A stretch of 6,139 bases of DNA from Candidatus Odinarchaeota archaeon (GCA_021162905.1 JAGGXT010000124.1:1-6139); one strand, 5' to 3'; positions 1-5,923 are shown, counted from the stretch's first letter. Program-made: numbers and translations. Notes: generated by a model from the letters alone, not told the origin.

Positions 1-107
1 AGGCCGCAAGGAATAGAGGACGGCAACATAAATTTTCCTTCTGGAGTCAAAGTGATGCCCCGCATAAGCGGTTGTATCGAAGGCCTCAATGAATAGAGGA
101 CGGCAGC
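1..107. CRISPR. Possible end of a CRISPR array (two 37-nt repeats, one spacer)
   Basis: Two copies of a repeat lie exactly 80 nt apart. The first is cut by the window edge (visible 1-27) and the second is complete (71-107). They agree at 24 of the 27 visible positions. Combining them gives a 37-nt unit starting GTTG and ending CGGCAAC, with GCCG/CGGC arms inside, and a 43-nt unique stretch (28-70) between. Terminal GTTG...CAAC and a 36-37-nt length are typical of archaeal CRISPR repeats. The second copy ends AGC instead of AAC, as expected of a degenerate leader-distal repeat, so the array would extend to the left. With fewer than two full repeats visible and no cas gene in the window, this remains a hypothesis; a dispersed repeat family is the alternative. 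Confidence 0.45.
71..107. repeat. 37-nt GTTG-type repeat, copy 2
   Basis: This is the only complete copy of the putative CRISPR repeat. It begins GTTGTATCGAAGG and contains the core GAATAGAGGACGG. Short arms CCTC/GAGG flank the centre, so it could form a small hairpin. No further copy appears at the next 80-nt step (about 151), so the periodic array ends here. Confidence 0.55.
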
Positions 108-200
108 AGGTAATATTTATGTGATAGTGGCAATAGCGTTTAATATTGGAGGACTTAGATCTATGAAATTGGTTTAGCACAGAAAAAATAATCCAGCGAA

Positions 201-210
201 CAATAATATA
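201..210 (+). promoter_or_regulatory. Candidate archaeal TATA box for the 84-aa gene
   Basis: The run CAATAATATA resembles an archaeal TATA element. Initiation about 25 nt downstream would give a leader of roughly 30 nt that includes the Shine-Dalgarno site. A second AT-rich stretch at 238-249 is an alternative. No purine-rich BRE is clear, and such strings are common in AT-rich DNA. Confidence 0.2.
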
Positions 211-266
211 CAACATTTTAGCGATTATTCCGAACCTAATATACATATTTACGGTAGGTGGTTAGA

Positions 267-521
267 ATGGATTTATTTGAATTTCTTTACAAACTTGGTG
301 AAAAGTATGGATTGTCAAAACTTGATATTTTGGAAATGATACGCTTTTTAAAATGGAATCATCCTGTTGCACAGTATGATGTATTATTGCGATTATTTAA
401 GGAACGCGGAATTGAATTAGAATACTTAGATAAAGTACGATTAATGCAATTTTTCCCATATATAGATGTTCGGAGTTGGAGGGAAAAACGTGGAGGATAT
501 AGATATAGAAAATCTCACTAA
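267..521 (+). CDS. Small basic hypothetical protein, 84 aa
   Basis: I do not recognise this family. ATG at 267 is preferred over the in-frame GTG at 258 because that GTG lies inside the Shine-Dalgarno sequence AGGTGGTT (256-263), which sits a few bases before the ATG. The protein starts MDLFEFLYKLGEKYG. It appears mostly helical, with no signal peptide or membrane segment, so it is probably cytoplasmic. Residues about 13-30 and 40-65 form amphipathic helices, one with a GLSKLDILEMI stretch that could be part of a helix-turn-helix-like fold. The tail is strongly basic (RSWREKRGGYRYRKSH), which suggests nucleic-acid contact; this is inference only. No operon partner follows, since the next 560 bases lack a clear gene. 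It lies between copies 2 and 3 of the 37-nt repeat. The good ribosome-binding site and the absence of lesions support a real gene. Confidence 0.6.
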   Translation: MDLFEFLYKLGEKYGLSKLDILEMIRFLKWNHPVAQYDVLLRLFKERGIELEYLDKVRLMQFFPYIDVRSWREKRGGYRYRKSH

Positions 522-582
522 ATTATCTTTTAACAGAAATAATTGATTTATGGATTAAAGTGTGTTTGCAAAAGGAAATGAT

Positions 583-882
583 TTATAGATTTATCAAAAG
601 CCCTGTTGACGTATTAAGATTAAGTTGCATAGAAAGGTTCAACGAATAGAGGATGCTGTGATTCAGAGAGTTTTTGTCAATATCTTTGGGTACTCGTATA
701 TATGGAATTCGTTCGTGTCTATTTCTTCGATATGCTCTACTAAGTCCAATTTTTTCATTTATTGGATCTGTTATATTTTCTTGCTCTACTGCATTTTCAG
801 TTCTATAATTTTCTTGAGTATAAGTTCTTATTGTTTCATGTTTTGCAAAACGTTTCTCTTTTTTGGAAATATTCCTTTGCAA
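583..882 (-). CDS. Doubtful hypothetical minus-strand ORF, up to 99 aa
   Basis: The frame begins at a TTG (880-882) and ends at a stop at 583-585. The first 65 residues are charged and protein-like (for example KKEKRFAKHETIRTYTQE and RAYRRNRHERIPYIRVPKD), unlike the opposite strand. Against it, there is no ATG near the start, no Shine-Dalgarno before the TTG, and the last 35 or so codons run through the reverse complement of the diverged 37-nt repeat (624-660), where the translation becomes Asn/Leu/Ser-rich. It may be a fragment of an older gene whose 3' end was replaced by repeat DNA, or chance. I recognise no family. Confidence 0.22.
   Translation of the reverse strand: MQRNISKKEKRFAKHETIRTYTQENYRTENAVEQENITDPINEKIGLSRAYRRNRHERIPYIRVPKDIDKNSLNHSILYSLNLSMQLNLNTSTGLLINL
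624..660. repeat. Diverged solitary copy 3 of the 37-nt repeat
   Basis: It starts GTTGCATAGAAAGG at the same offset as copy 2 and keeps the exact core GAATAGAGGA. Identity to copy 2 is 24 of the first 30 positions but only 1 of the last 7. It lies 516 bases after copy 2, far outside any CRISPR spacing, so it is an orphan repeat, a remnant of a disrupted array, or one end of an insertion. Confidence 0.5.
840..851. promoter_or_regulatory. Perfect 12-bp palindrome GTTTTGCAAAAC, possible operator
   Basis: The 12-mer is its own reverse complement. The string TTTGCAAAAC recurs in direct orientation 34 bp downstream (876-885), and TTTGCAAAA occurs at 565-573. A GGAA-ATA-TTCC palindrome lies between the two close copies. 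Paired palindromes upstream of a gene can be dimeric regulator sites, but the sites lie more than 200 bp from the protease start and AT-rich palindromes arise easily. Confidence 0.2.
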
Positions 883-912
883 AACTAATACCAGCGATTT
901 AACGAGATATTG

Positions 913-922
913 TATAAAATAA
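913..922 (+). promoter_or_regulatory. Candidate TATA box upstream of the protease gene
   Basis: TATAAAATAA is the best TATA-like string between the small gene and the protease start. It would imply transcription starting near 945 and a leader of about 140 nt, long for an archaeon. A weaker AT-rich candidate near 1045-1051 would give a short leader. The assignment is tentative. Confidence 0.2.
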
Positions 923-1075
923 GGGTATGAGGTAAATTACATAATACAGTTACAATCTTCCGAGCTTGGCTAACAGTTGATAACCTACCCTTTGTCATGG
1001 GATGAATAATTGAAGTTTGATCGGCATCAATTTGTCGAAGAATGTTTTTACAATTTTGATATTGTGTGATCTTGT

Positions 1076-1083
1076 GGGAGGTG
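1076..1083 (+). promoter_or_regulatory. Shine-Dalgarno site of the protease gene
   Basis: GGGAGGTG is a near-complete match to the complement of the archaeal 16S rRNA 3' end. It ends 4 nt before the ATG at 1088 and 7 nt before a second in-frame ATG at 1091. The spacing slightly favours the second ATG; the two products differ by one residue. Confidence 0.7.
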
Positions 1084-1087
1084 TTAC

Positions 1088-4000
1088 ATGATGAGAATTC
1101 GTATTAAAATGCTATATGGTCTGTTATTGTTCGTATTAGTATTTTCCATAGTAGGATCTGCTATTATTCAATATACAGGTTACAATGAAAACATCCAAAT
1201 TGTAAATCAAGTTAACAATATGGCCACATCTAATGTTATTGCTAGTAACGCAATAGATACTGAAAAGTATATTAAACAAATAACATTTATAGAGAGGAAT
1301 CCGAATACTATCATGGATGAGTATGCCTATTTAGCAGCTGTTCCTAACAGTATTATTTATGATTCTGATGGCATAAAGTATATTTCACCCATCCTGTATG
1401 GCATGTCAGATATTGAGCAGTATTACTTAGAAGATTGGGCATCTTATCTTAATGGATGGCCTGGGACTACTATCATACACCTTGTTGGAGACTATAGTCC
1501 TGACTTTAAGAGCAATGTGCTGTCCTATTTTGAAGAAAGTTCATATCGTGAGTATTCAAGTAGCGATGCAATACAGTTTGCAAAGGATATTGCGATAAGC
1601 AACTGGATAAATTCCAGCTATGCGGTATTAGCTCCTATAGATGCGTCTCTAGGTGAGCACACATATTCGGGGTCTTTTACTGGAAACTTTTCAGACATAT
1701 CTTATGATAAGTATGTAAGCAGACTTGTTACATATGATTATAATGTATTATACTTCAGTTCCCCATATTTTGCAGAAAGTCCACATCCTTATAGTAATAA
1801 CATGAACCAGACCTATACTATACATGTAAATGGTGCAGTAGCACTAACTCTTCACTTTGAAAAAATTGATGTTGAAGAGAACTTTGACTATGTGCGAGTA
1901 TATGATGGCCAATGGAATTTGATTGCAGAATATACAGGATATTATGAAGATGTATGGACGCCAAAAATTATCGGTAATGTTGCATACATTGAGCTATGCA
2001 CGGACTCTTCGGTTACTGCGTGGGGATTTGTTGTGGACTATTTAATATATTCAAAACCACCAATGCTAATATCGGATGGCGATTCATTTTCGTATGACTT
2101 TTATGTTGATTCTAATGTCAATTATGTGTTAGCATACATATATACCAATGAAACATCAAGTACAAACTCACTAATAGGAGTTTATCTGAAAGACGCTAGT
2201 GGCAGGGTAGTTGATTATTCCATTGTTCCTGGTAGTGAACGTAGCTCTCGATCTGTAGATGTTTCTTATTTTGATATAGGCTATAATGATAGACTGTTCT
2301 GGTTGAATAATATTGAGGGATACTACACAATCACATTCAAAGCAATAAATATTCCTGACGATTGCAGTATAACGGTATTCTCTGAGATATATTTGTATAA
2401 TGCTACAGATAGGTATACAATTGACGTTCCTGAAGATGCAATTGAGCTGAGCGTATCTCTTGACATTTCTAACAGTGATTATTACAACTATGCACGTATT
2501 GGATTAATAGATCCATATGGAAACTGGATATTCGGAAACATCTTTGAAAGCGAATCTTTTATTGATAGGCACATAACTGTTCCTTATCCGGTTAAAGGTA
2601 AATGGACAATTGTTGTCTACTGCAATCCTTCAGAATTCCTTGAGGGAAAATCGACATACTACAAGGTAAATTATTTAATTAAAACAAAATCATATAATAC
2701 AGAAGCAATGGAAAGTGCTGCCAATGCTGCAGTATATGCTTCATTGAAGAATGCACCTTTGCTGTATATAAAATTAAATGAAATTCCAGATGAGACTTTG
2801 GAAGCTTTGTCCATATTGAATGTTAAAAACATTTATCTATTCGATCCGTATAACTTGGTGTCTAATGGTATAGTGAATTATCTTGAGGATCTAGGATATT
2901 CTGTCATAGAAATTACGTCACGTAGCAGTTTAGTTTCTATAATTAGACAATCAAGCAATACAGACAAACTGGTTATATCACTTGGCGACAATGGTTTATT
3001 TGCACCGGCGACACTACTAGCAGCATATCATGGATGTCCAATAATTCTCTTTGAGAACAATAATGGTAAACTCATTATAAACTTAGACAAAGCAGTATGG
3101 GGTAGATTCTGGTATTCAGAATATTTTGAAGGTTTTTATGGTTTGATTGAAGACTGGCGGTATGCACACCTCTATTGGATGAATCGCTTAAGTAATGAAT
3201 TCTTTAATTGGATTTATAGGTATGGGTTGCATGCTAGTGACGTTAGCTACGTCACAGTAATTGCACCAACTTCAAAAGTACCTGCGTTACTAGAAAGAGC
3301 TATCCTTGGTGGAGTTTTTCCTGGAAGACTTCCTGCAAGGGATCAAGTAGAAGCATCAGCTATGATTAGCAGGACGATAACATACAATGCTGTAATATTT
3401 GAAAATCCTGGCAAGAATAGAATTACAGAAAGCTTAATTGCGTATCATGTTGGCTGGTGGATTGTTGATAATGATGGAGTCACTAGAACTGTTGATGACT
3501 ATAAAATTACCGAAACTACAGATTATGAGATGCAGTTTCATATAGGCGAAGATGAAATACTCTCTGCCTTGAATGAAGGTACATTAGTCTGGTATTATGC
3601 AGATCATGGTGATCTTGGCTATAATATTTGGAACCATGTTCCAGGAGGACCTGGCACTCTGACGGTTACATATAATGATTTCAGTTGGAGGGCTTATGAA
3701 ACTGATGGTAATGGAACAGTTCCTGATACGAATGGTGATGGCATAGTTAATCCTACTGATATTCTCGTTCGCAAAATTTGGGGCACTGAGTTGGATTTAA
3801 GGTTAAAGAATTTGCACTCTACATTGGCTATCTTCATGGCTTGTCTTGTTGGTTCATCAGAAATTCCTGAAATTATCTTAAGGCATGGCGGTATTGCATC
3901 ATTTGCCAATCTAAGGACACTTTACTTTGGATATGGATATGTGACTGCAACATTTCTAAACTACCTGTATCTAGGCAAAACCTTTGGAGAAGCTTACTTC

Positions 4001-4924
4001 GAATCAGTAAATGCAACAAGCTATAATTATTTCAAAGGTACAGTTTCATATGTAATCGGATATTATGACTCTGTCTTGGAATCCTATGGTTTTATACGGT
4101 ATCCTCTCTTTGGAGGAGTGTCTGTTCAGTATGTTCTCTTTGGAGATCCATCTGTGAAATTGTTATCAGCGACTGCTAGTGAGCCAGAGCCAGTATCTCC
4201 TAGTGACCTAACAGTAGAAAGCCATACACTCTCTGGTAATATTAAACGATCTATAAATTTAAGGATCACAGCTCCACAAAAAGGCGTATTTGTAAATGAT
4301 TCGTTCATAGTAAAATGGGACGTCTCAGTTAATTTTACCATACTGAAAAATATCACGTTACACATTAACGGTATGTCATATGACGTTACTGGAAAAACAT
4401 CATATCTGGTTGATATAACACCGATGGATGATGGAAACTATACGATTGAGGTTATCGCATTTGACGTTATTGGGAATATTGCCAGTGATAGCATTTGGAT
4501 TGTTGTAGACAAAACAGCACCCCAAATATCCATTATCTCACCATATGACCATCAGAATGTATCAGGTGTGGTATATATTCTGTGGTCAGTACAAGATGAA
4601 CATTTGAAATCTGTTATGTTAAAAATAAACGATACAATAATTAATATTACTGACAAAGGCTATTATATGTGGAATACCACCGAATACTCTAACGGTATTT
4701 ATATAATAACCATCATAGCAGAGGATCAAGTAGGTAATTTTGCATCAGAAACAATTCAGGTATCAGTAGCTAATCTGCAAGTTATAGAACCTCACGAACC
4801 TCAAGAAAGCATGGAACGCCCAGAAACAACTAAATTCAATATTACTTTAATTGGAGCTTGGATGAGTGTGGGATTTATCCTAGGATTTTTGTTGGCTCTG
4901 CTTGTCCATAAGTTAAGAAAATAA
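1088..4924 (+). CDS. Secreted, membrane-anchored C25 (gingipain-type) cysteine protease with CUB and Ig-like domains
   Basis: This 1278-aa protein is probably an exported cysteine endopeptidase acting on the outer cell face. Residues 1-27 are a signal peptide (RIRIK, then a hydrophobic core). Residues about 85-190 and 540-660 resemble cell-wall-binding-repeat-2 (PF04122-like) units. Residues 238-322 are a CUB domain (DYVRVYDG, AWGFVVDY), followed to about 534 by beta-sandwich sequence with a PPC/P-domain flavour (KGKWTIVVY). The catalytic region at about 670-1027 has His840 in YYADHGD and Cys919 in FMACLVGSS, the C25 dyad pattern, and ends with FGDPSV (1018-1023), a usual closing motif of these enzymes. 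A calcium-type loop DTNGDGIVNPTD (880-891) lies between the dyad residues. Two Ig-like domains follow (1062-1141, 1143-1227), then a membrane helix (1252-1273) with tail HKLRK. About sixteen N-X-S/T sequons are present, nine of them from residue 1070 onward, fitting S-layer-type N-glycosylation. The gene stands alone. Substrate is unknown; proteolytic activity is inferred from the dyad. Confidence 0.88.
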   Translation: MMRIRIKMLYGLLLFVLVFSIVGSAIIQYTGYNENIQIVNQVNNMATSNVIASNAIDTEKYIKQITFIERNPNTIMDEYAYLAAVPNSIIYDSDGIKYISPILYGMSDIEQYYLEDWASYLNGWPGTTIIHLVGDYSPDFKSNVLSYFEESSYREYSSSDAIQFAKDIAISNWINSSYAVLAPIDASLGEHTYSGSFTGNFSDISYDKYVSRLVTYDYNVLYFSSPYFAESPHPYSNNMNQTYTIHVNGAVALTLHFEKIDVEENFDYVRVYDGQWNLIAEYTGYYEDVWTPKIIGNVAYIELCTDSSVTAWGFVVDYLIYSKPPMLISDGDSFSYDFYVDSNVNYVLAYIYTNETSSTNSLIGVYLKDASGRVVDYSIVPGSERSSRSVDVSYFDIGYNDRLFWLNNIEGYYTITFKAINIPDDCSITVFSEIYLYNATDRYTIDVPEDAIELSVSLDISNSDYYNYARIGLIDPYGNWIFGNIFESESFIDRHITVPYPVKGKWTIVVYCNPSEFLEGKSTYYKVNYLIKTKSYNTEAMESAANAAVYASLKNAPLLYIKLNEIPDETLEALSILNVKNIYLFDPYNLVSNGIVNYLEDLGYSVIEITSRSSLVSIIRQSSNTDKLVISLGDNGLFAPATLLAAYHGCPIILFENNNGKLIINLDKAVWGRFWYSEYFEGFYGLIEDWRYAHLYWMNRLSNEFFNWIYRYGLHASDVSYVTVIAPTSKVPALLERAILGGVFPGRLPARDQVEASAMISRTITYNAVIFENPGKNRITESLIAYHVGWWIVDNDGVTRTVDDYKITETTDYEMQFHIGEDEILSALNEGTLVWYYADHGDLGYNIWNHVPGGPGTLTVTYNDFSWRAYETDGNGTVPDTNGDGIVNPTDILVRKIWGTELDLRLKNLHSTLAIFMACLVGSSEIPEIILRHGGIASFANLRTLYFGYGYVTATFLNYLYLGKTFGEAYFESVNATSYNYFKGTVSYVIGYYDSVLESYGFIRYPLFGGVSVQYVLFGDPSVKLLSATASEPEPVSPSDLTVESHTLSGNIKRSINLRITAPQKGVFVNDSFIVKWDVSVNFTILKNITLHINGMSYDVTGKTSYLVDITPMDDGNYTIEVIAFDVIGNIASDSIWIVVDKTAPQISIISPYDHQNVSGVVYILWSVQDEHLKSVMLKINDTIINITDKGYYMWNTTEYSNGIYIITIIAEDQVGNFASETIQVSVANLQVIEPHEPQESMERPETTKFNITLIGAWMSVGFILGFLLALLVHKLRK

Positions 4925-5257
4925 ACTATCAACCAAAAGTACTTTGCTTAATGTTTTAATGTTTTCTCAAATTTAGAAACAAGATAGCCTTCTTGAGCAT
5001 TACTTCTTATACCTTCACACTTTTAATGAATAGTTCATAGCCTAAGTAGTCATTGAGACCTTTACCAGAAAGTATTTTTTATTACATTGTTGCAGAAAGA
5101 TACTACTATTTCTCTGATTAGAGTTCTGGCATCCAAAATTTGATCAATATTCACTATAGCATCCTTATTTTTCATTTTATTAATCGACACTCTTGCAATA
5201 TAAATGAGTTGCCTCCAAGAAATACCCCTAATATGGCACACCTTAATGGACGGCTGG
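4925..5257. other. Convergent intergenic region with decayed minus-strand sequence
   Basis: No intact gene is seen in these 333 bases. They separate the protease stop codon from the 3' end of the TPR remnant on the opposite strand and hold a possible T-rich terminator and pieces of a broken minus-strand reading frame described separately. Confidence 0.55.
4950..4965 (+). terminator. Possible T-rich archaeal terminator after the protease gene
   Basis: A tandem 8-bp repeat (AATGTTTT twice) gives two T4 runs about 30 nt after the stop codon. Archaeal RNA polymerase stops on T-rich non-template strand tracts without a strong hairpin, so this is the most plausible stop. The T runs are short. Confidence 0.25.
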
Positions 5258-5265
5258 TTATTTCT
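4956..5265 (-). pseudogene. Decayed minus-strand reading frame, family unknown
   Basis: Going 5' to 3' on the minus strand, one frame is open from 5265 to a TAA at 5062-5064. It includes GISWRQLIYIARVSINK and, from an ATG at 5173-5175, a stretch with ILDARTLIREIVVSF. Near 5065-5075 the protein-like sequence appears to pass to another frame, reading KILSGKGLNDYLGYELF and on to a stop at 5007-5009. After that stop the same frame continues with EVMLKKAILFL to a stop at 4956-4958. Ordinary amino-acid composition across joined frames suggests a degraded gene with one frameshift and one nonsense codon, downstream of the TPR remnant and in the same direction. I recognise no family. The ATG has no ribosome-binding site, so a functional 37-aa peptide is unlikely. 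Confidence 0.3.
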
Positions 5266-5750
5266 TCATCAATGTTTTCAAATTACCTAACTCCTTTTTT
5301 GCATCATCAAAGTCCTATCAAAGTCCTTTTTTAAAGTCAAAGCTTTTGTTAGAGCGTTTTCTGTCCCATCGTATTTTCCTAACGACATGTATGTTTTCCC
5401 TAAGTACAGCCAGAATTTTGGATTTTTTCCAAAATGCTGTGACACATCTTGAAAGGTAATTAGGAACTTCTTCATAGCGGTCTAACTCAAATAATAATTT
5501 TGCTAATTTGTACTTTACACTTTTCCCTAGGCTTTCGACTTAAAATTTTTCTAAGTATATCACAGCATTCTTATAATCACCAAGTGCGCAATAAGTACTT
5601 GATATGAGCACGAAAGAAACCTCGGCTATATCGGTTTTAGCAGATGTTGCAAATAACAAATATTCTACTGCATCCTCATACTTTCCCATGTTACTGCCTA
5701 TATATTATAGTATGCCTTTATATACTGTCAGCGTTTCATCGAAAGCCACG
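5258..5750 (-). pseudogene. Broken tetratricopeptide-repeat (TPR) protein gene, 5'-truncated
   Basis: The minus strand encodes at least three TPR-like units in broken frames: NMGKYEDAVEYLLFA (about 5630-5690), YCALGDYKNAVIYLEKF (about 5543-5593) and WLYLGKTYMSLGKYDGTENA (about 5350-5410). TPRs are helix-turn-helix protein-interaction repeats, so the ancestor was probably a scaffold or adaptor, not an enzyme. Lesions are a TAA at 5705-5707, a TAA at 5540-5542, a frame change at about 5445-5460 (RYEEVPNY in one frame, FQDVSQHFGKNPKFW in the next) and an 11-bp tandem duplication at 5306-5327. Removing one duplication unit restores DFDDAKKELGNLKTLMKK and a stop at 5258-5260. The upstream end meets the inverted-repeat element at 5751 and no TPR sequence is visible beyond it. 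The 62-codon open frame at 5287-5475 is one fragment of this pseudogene, not a separate gene. Confidence 0.65.
5306..5327. repeat. Exact 11-bp tandem duplication (frameshifting)
   Basis: ATCAAAGTCCT occurs twice, at 5306-5316 and 5317-5327, with no mismatch. It lies inside the TPR remnant. Eleven is not a multiple of three, so the duplication shifts the frame, and deleting one unit rejoins two protein-like segments. It looks like a replication-slippage event. Confidence 0.75.
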
Positions 5751-5923
5751 TAATAGGTCAGAAAAATATTGTCCATTATGTGGCGGGCGCGTAATTTTAT
5801 TTTTCGGCTTATAATTTTTCGCGAAATGGCTATTGAACGCTGTTTCATTTATTTTCTGAAAAAGAGTATTTCGGAGACTAACCAAAAATAAGTAGTCAAC
5901 ATCCTTCTTGTCAAAATAAAATT
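5741..5923 (-). pseudogene. Protein-like open frame inside the 270-bp element
   Basis: A minus-strand frame is open from about 5923 to a TGA just outside the left inverted repeat, roughly 60 codons. The translation looks like real protein (KKDVDYLFLVSLRNTLFQK, then FAKNYKPKNKITRPPHNG). It has no ATG start and no Shine-Dalgarno, so it is more likely a remnant of a transposase or captured gene than an expressed gene. Another frame here gives an ATG-started peptide from 5848 that runs into the TPR remnant up to the stop at 5705-5707. I do not recognise either product. Confidence 0.3.
5751..5773 (+). repeat. Left terminal inverted repeat
   Basis: This 23-bp arm begins TAATAGGTCAGAAAAA and pairs with 5998-6020, with two adjacent mismatches at arm positions 17-18. 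The flanking bases outside (CCACG) do not continue the symmetry, so the boundary is sharp. Confidence 0.6.

Larger units (their letters stand above)
522..1087. other. Long intergenic region upstream of the protease gene
   Basis: This 566-base stretch contains no gene I can firmly support. It holds a diverged solitary copy of the 37-nt repeat (624-660), a doubtful minus-strand frame (583-882), three copies of a TTTGCAAAA string (565-573, 842-850, 876-884) and the leader of the protease gene. Both strands are open over 625-882, but the plus frame is a hydrophobic Phe/Ser/Cys-rich translation typical of antisense. Confidence 0.6.

Noticed and set aside
1..96. Open plus-strand frame from the left edge to a TAG at 94-96, as a possible C-terminal gene fragment
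   Set aside because: The frame is explained by the two repeat copies and the spacer, is only 31 codons long, and shows no domain-like pattern.
635..660. GGTTCAACGAAT string resembling a tRNA T-loop
   Set aside because: No acceptor, D or anticodon arms can be folded around it; the string belongs to the repeat copy.
625..888. Plus-strand 87-codon ORF with a hydrophobic, membrane-like translation
   Set aside because: It is antisense to the charged minus frame, rich in Phe/Ser/Cys/Ile as expected from AT-rich antisense, and has no ribosome-binding site.
3237..3255. Stem of GTGACGT/ACGTCAC with a 5-nt loop
   Set aside because: It lies within well-explained protease coding sequence, and a 7-bp stem is expected by chance in several kilobases.
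3694..3909. Minus-strand ORF of 71 codons inside the protease gene
   Set aside because: It is a shadow of the protease reading frame over the catalytic region, with no independent signals.
4126..4365. Minus-strand ORF of 79 codons inside the protease gene
   Set aside because: It is a shadow of the protease frame near the start of the Ig-like domains.
5140..5334. Plus-strand ORF of 64 codons
   Set aside because: It is antisense to the TPR remnant and the decayed frame, with no Shine-Dalgarno site and an unnatural composition.
5287..5475. 62-codon minus ORF as an independent small TPR protein
   Set aside because: Its ATG lies inside a TPR codon run of another frame, and it ends because of the 11-bp duplication. 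It is a piece of the pseudogene.
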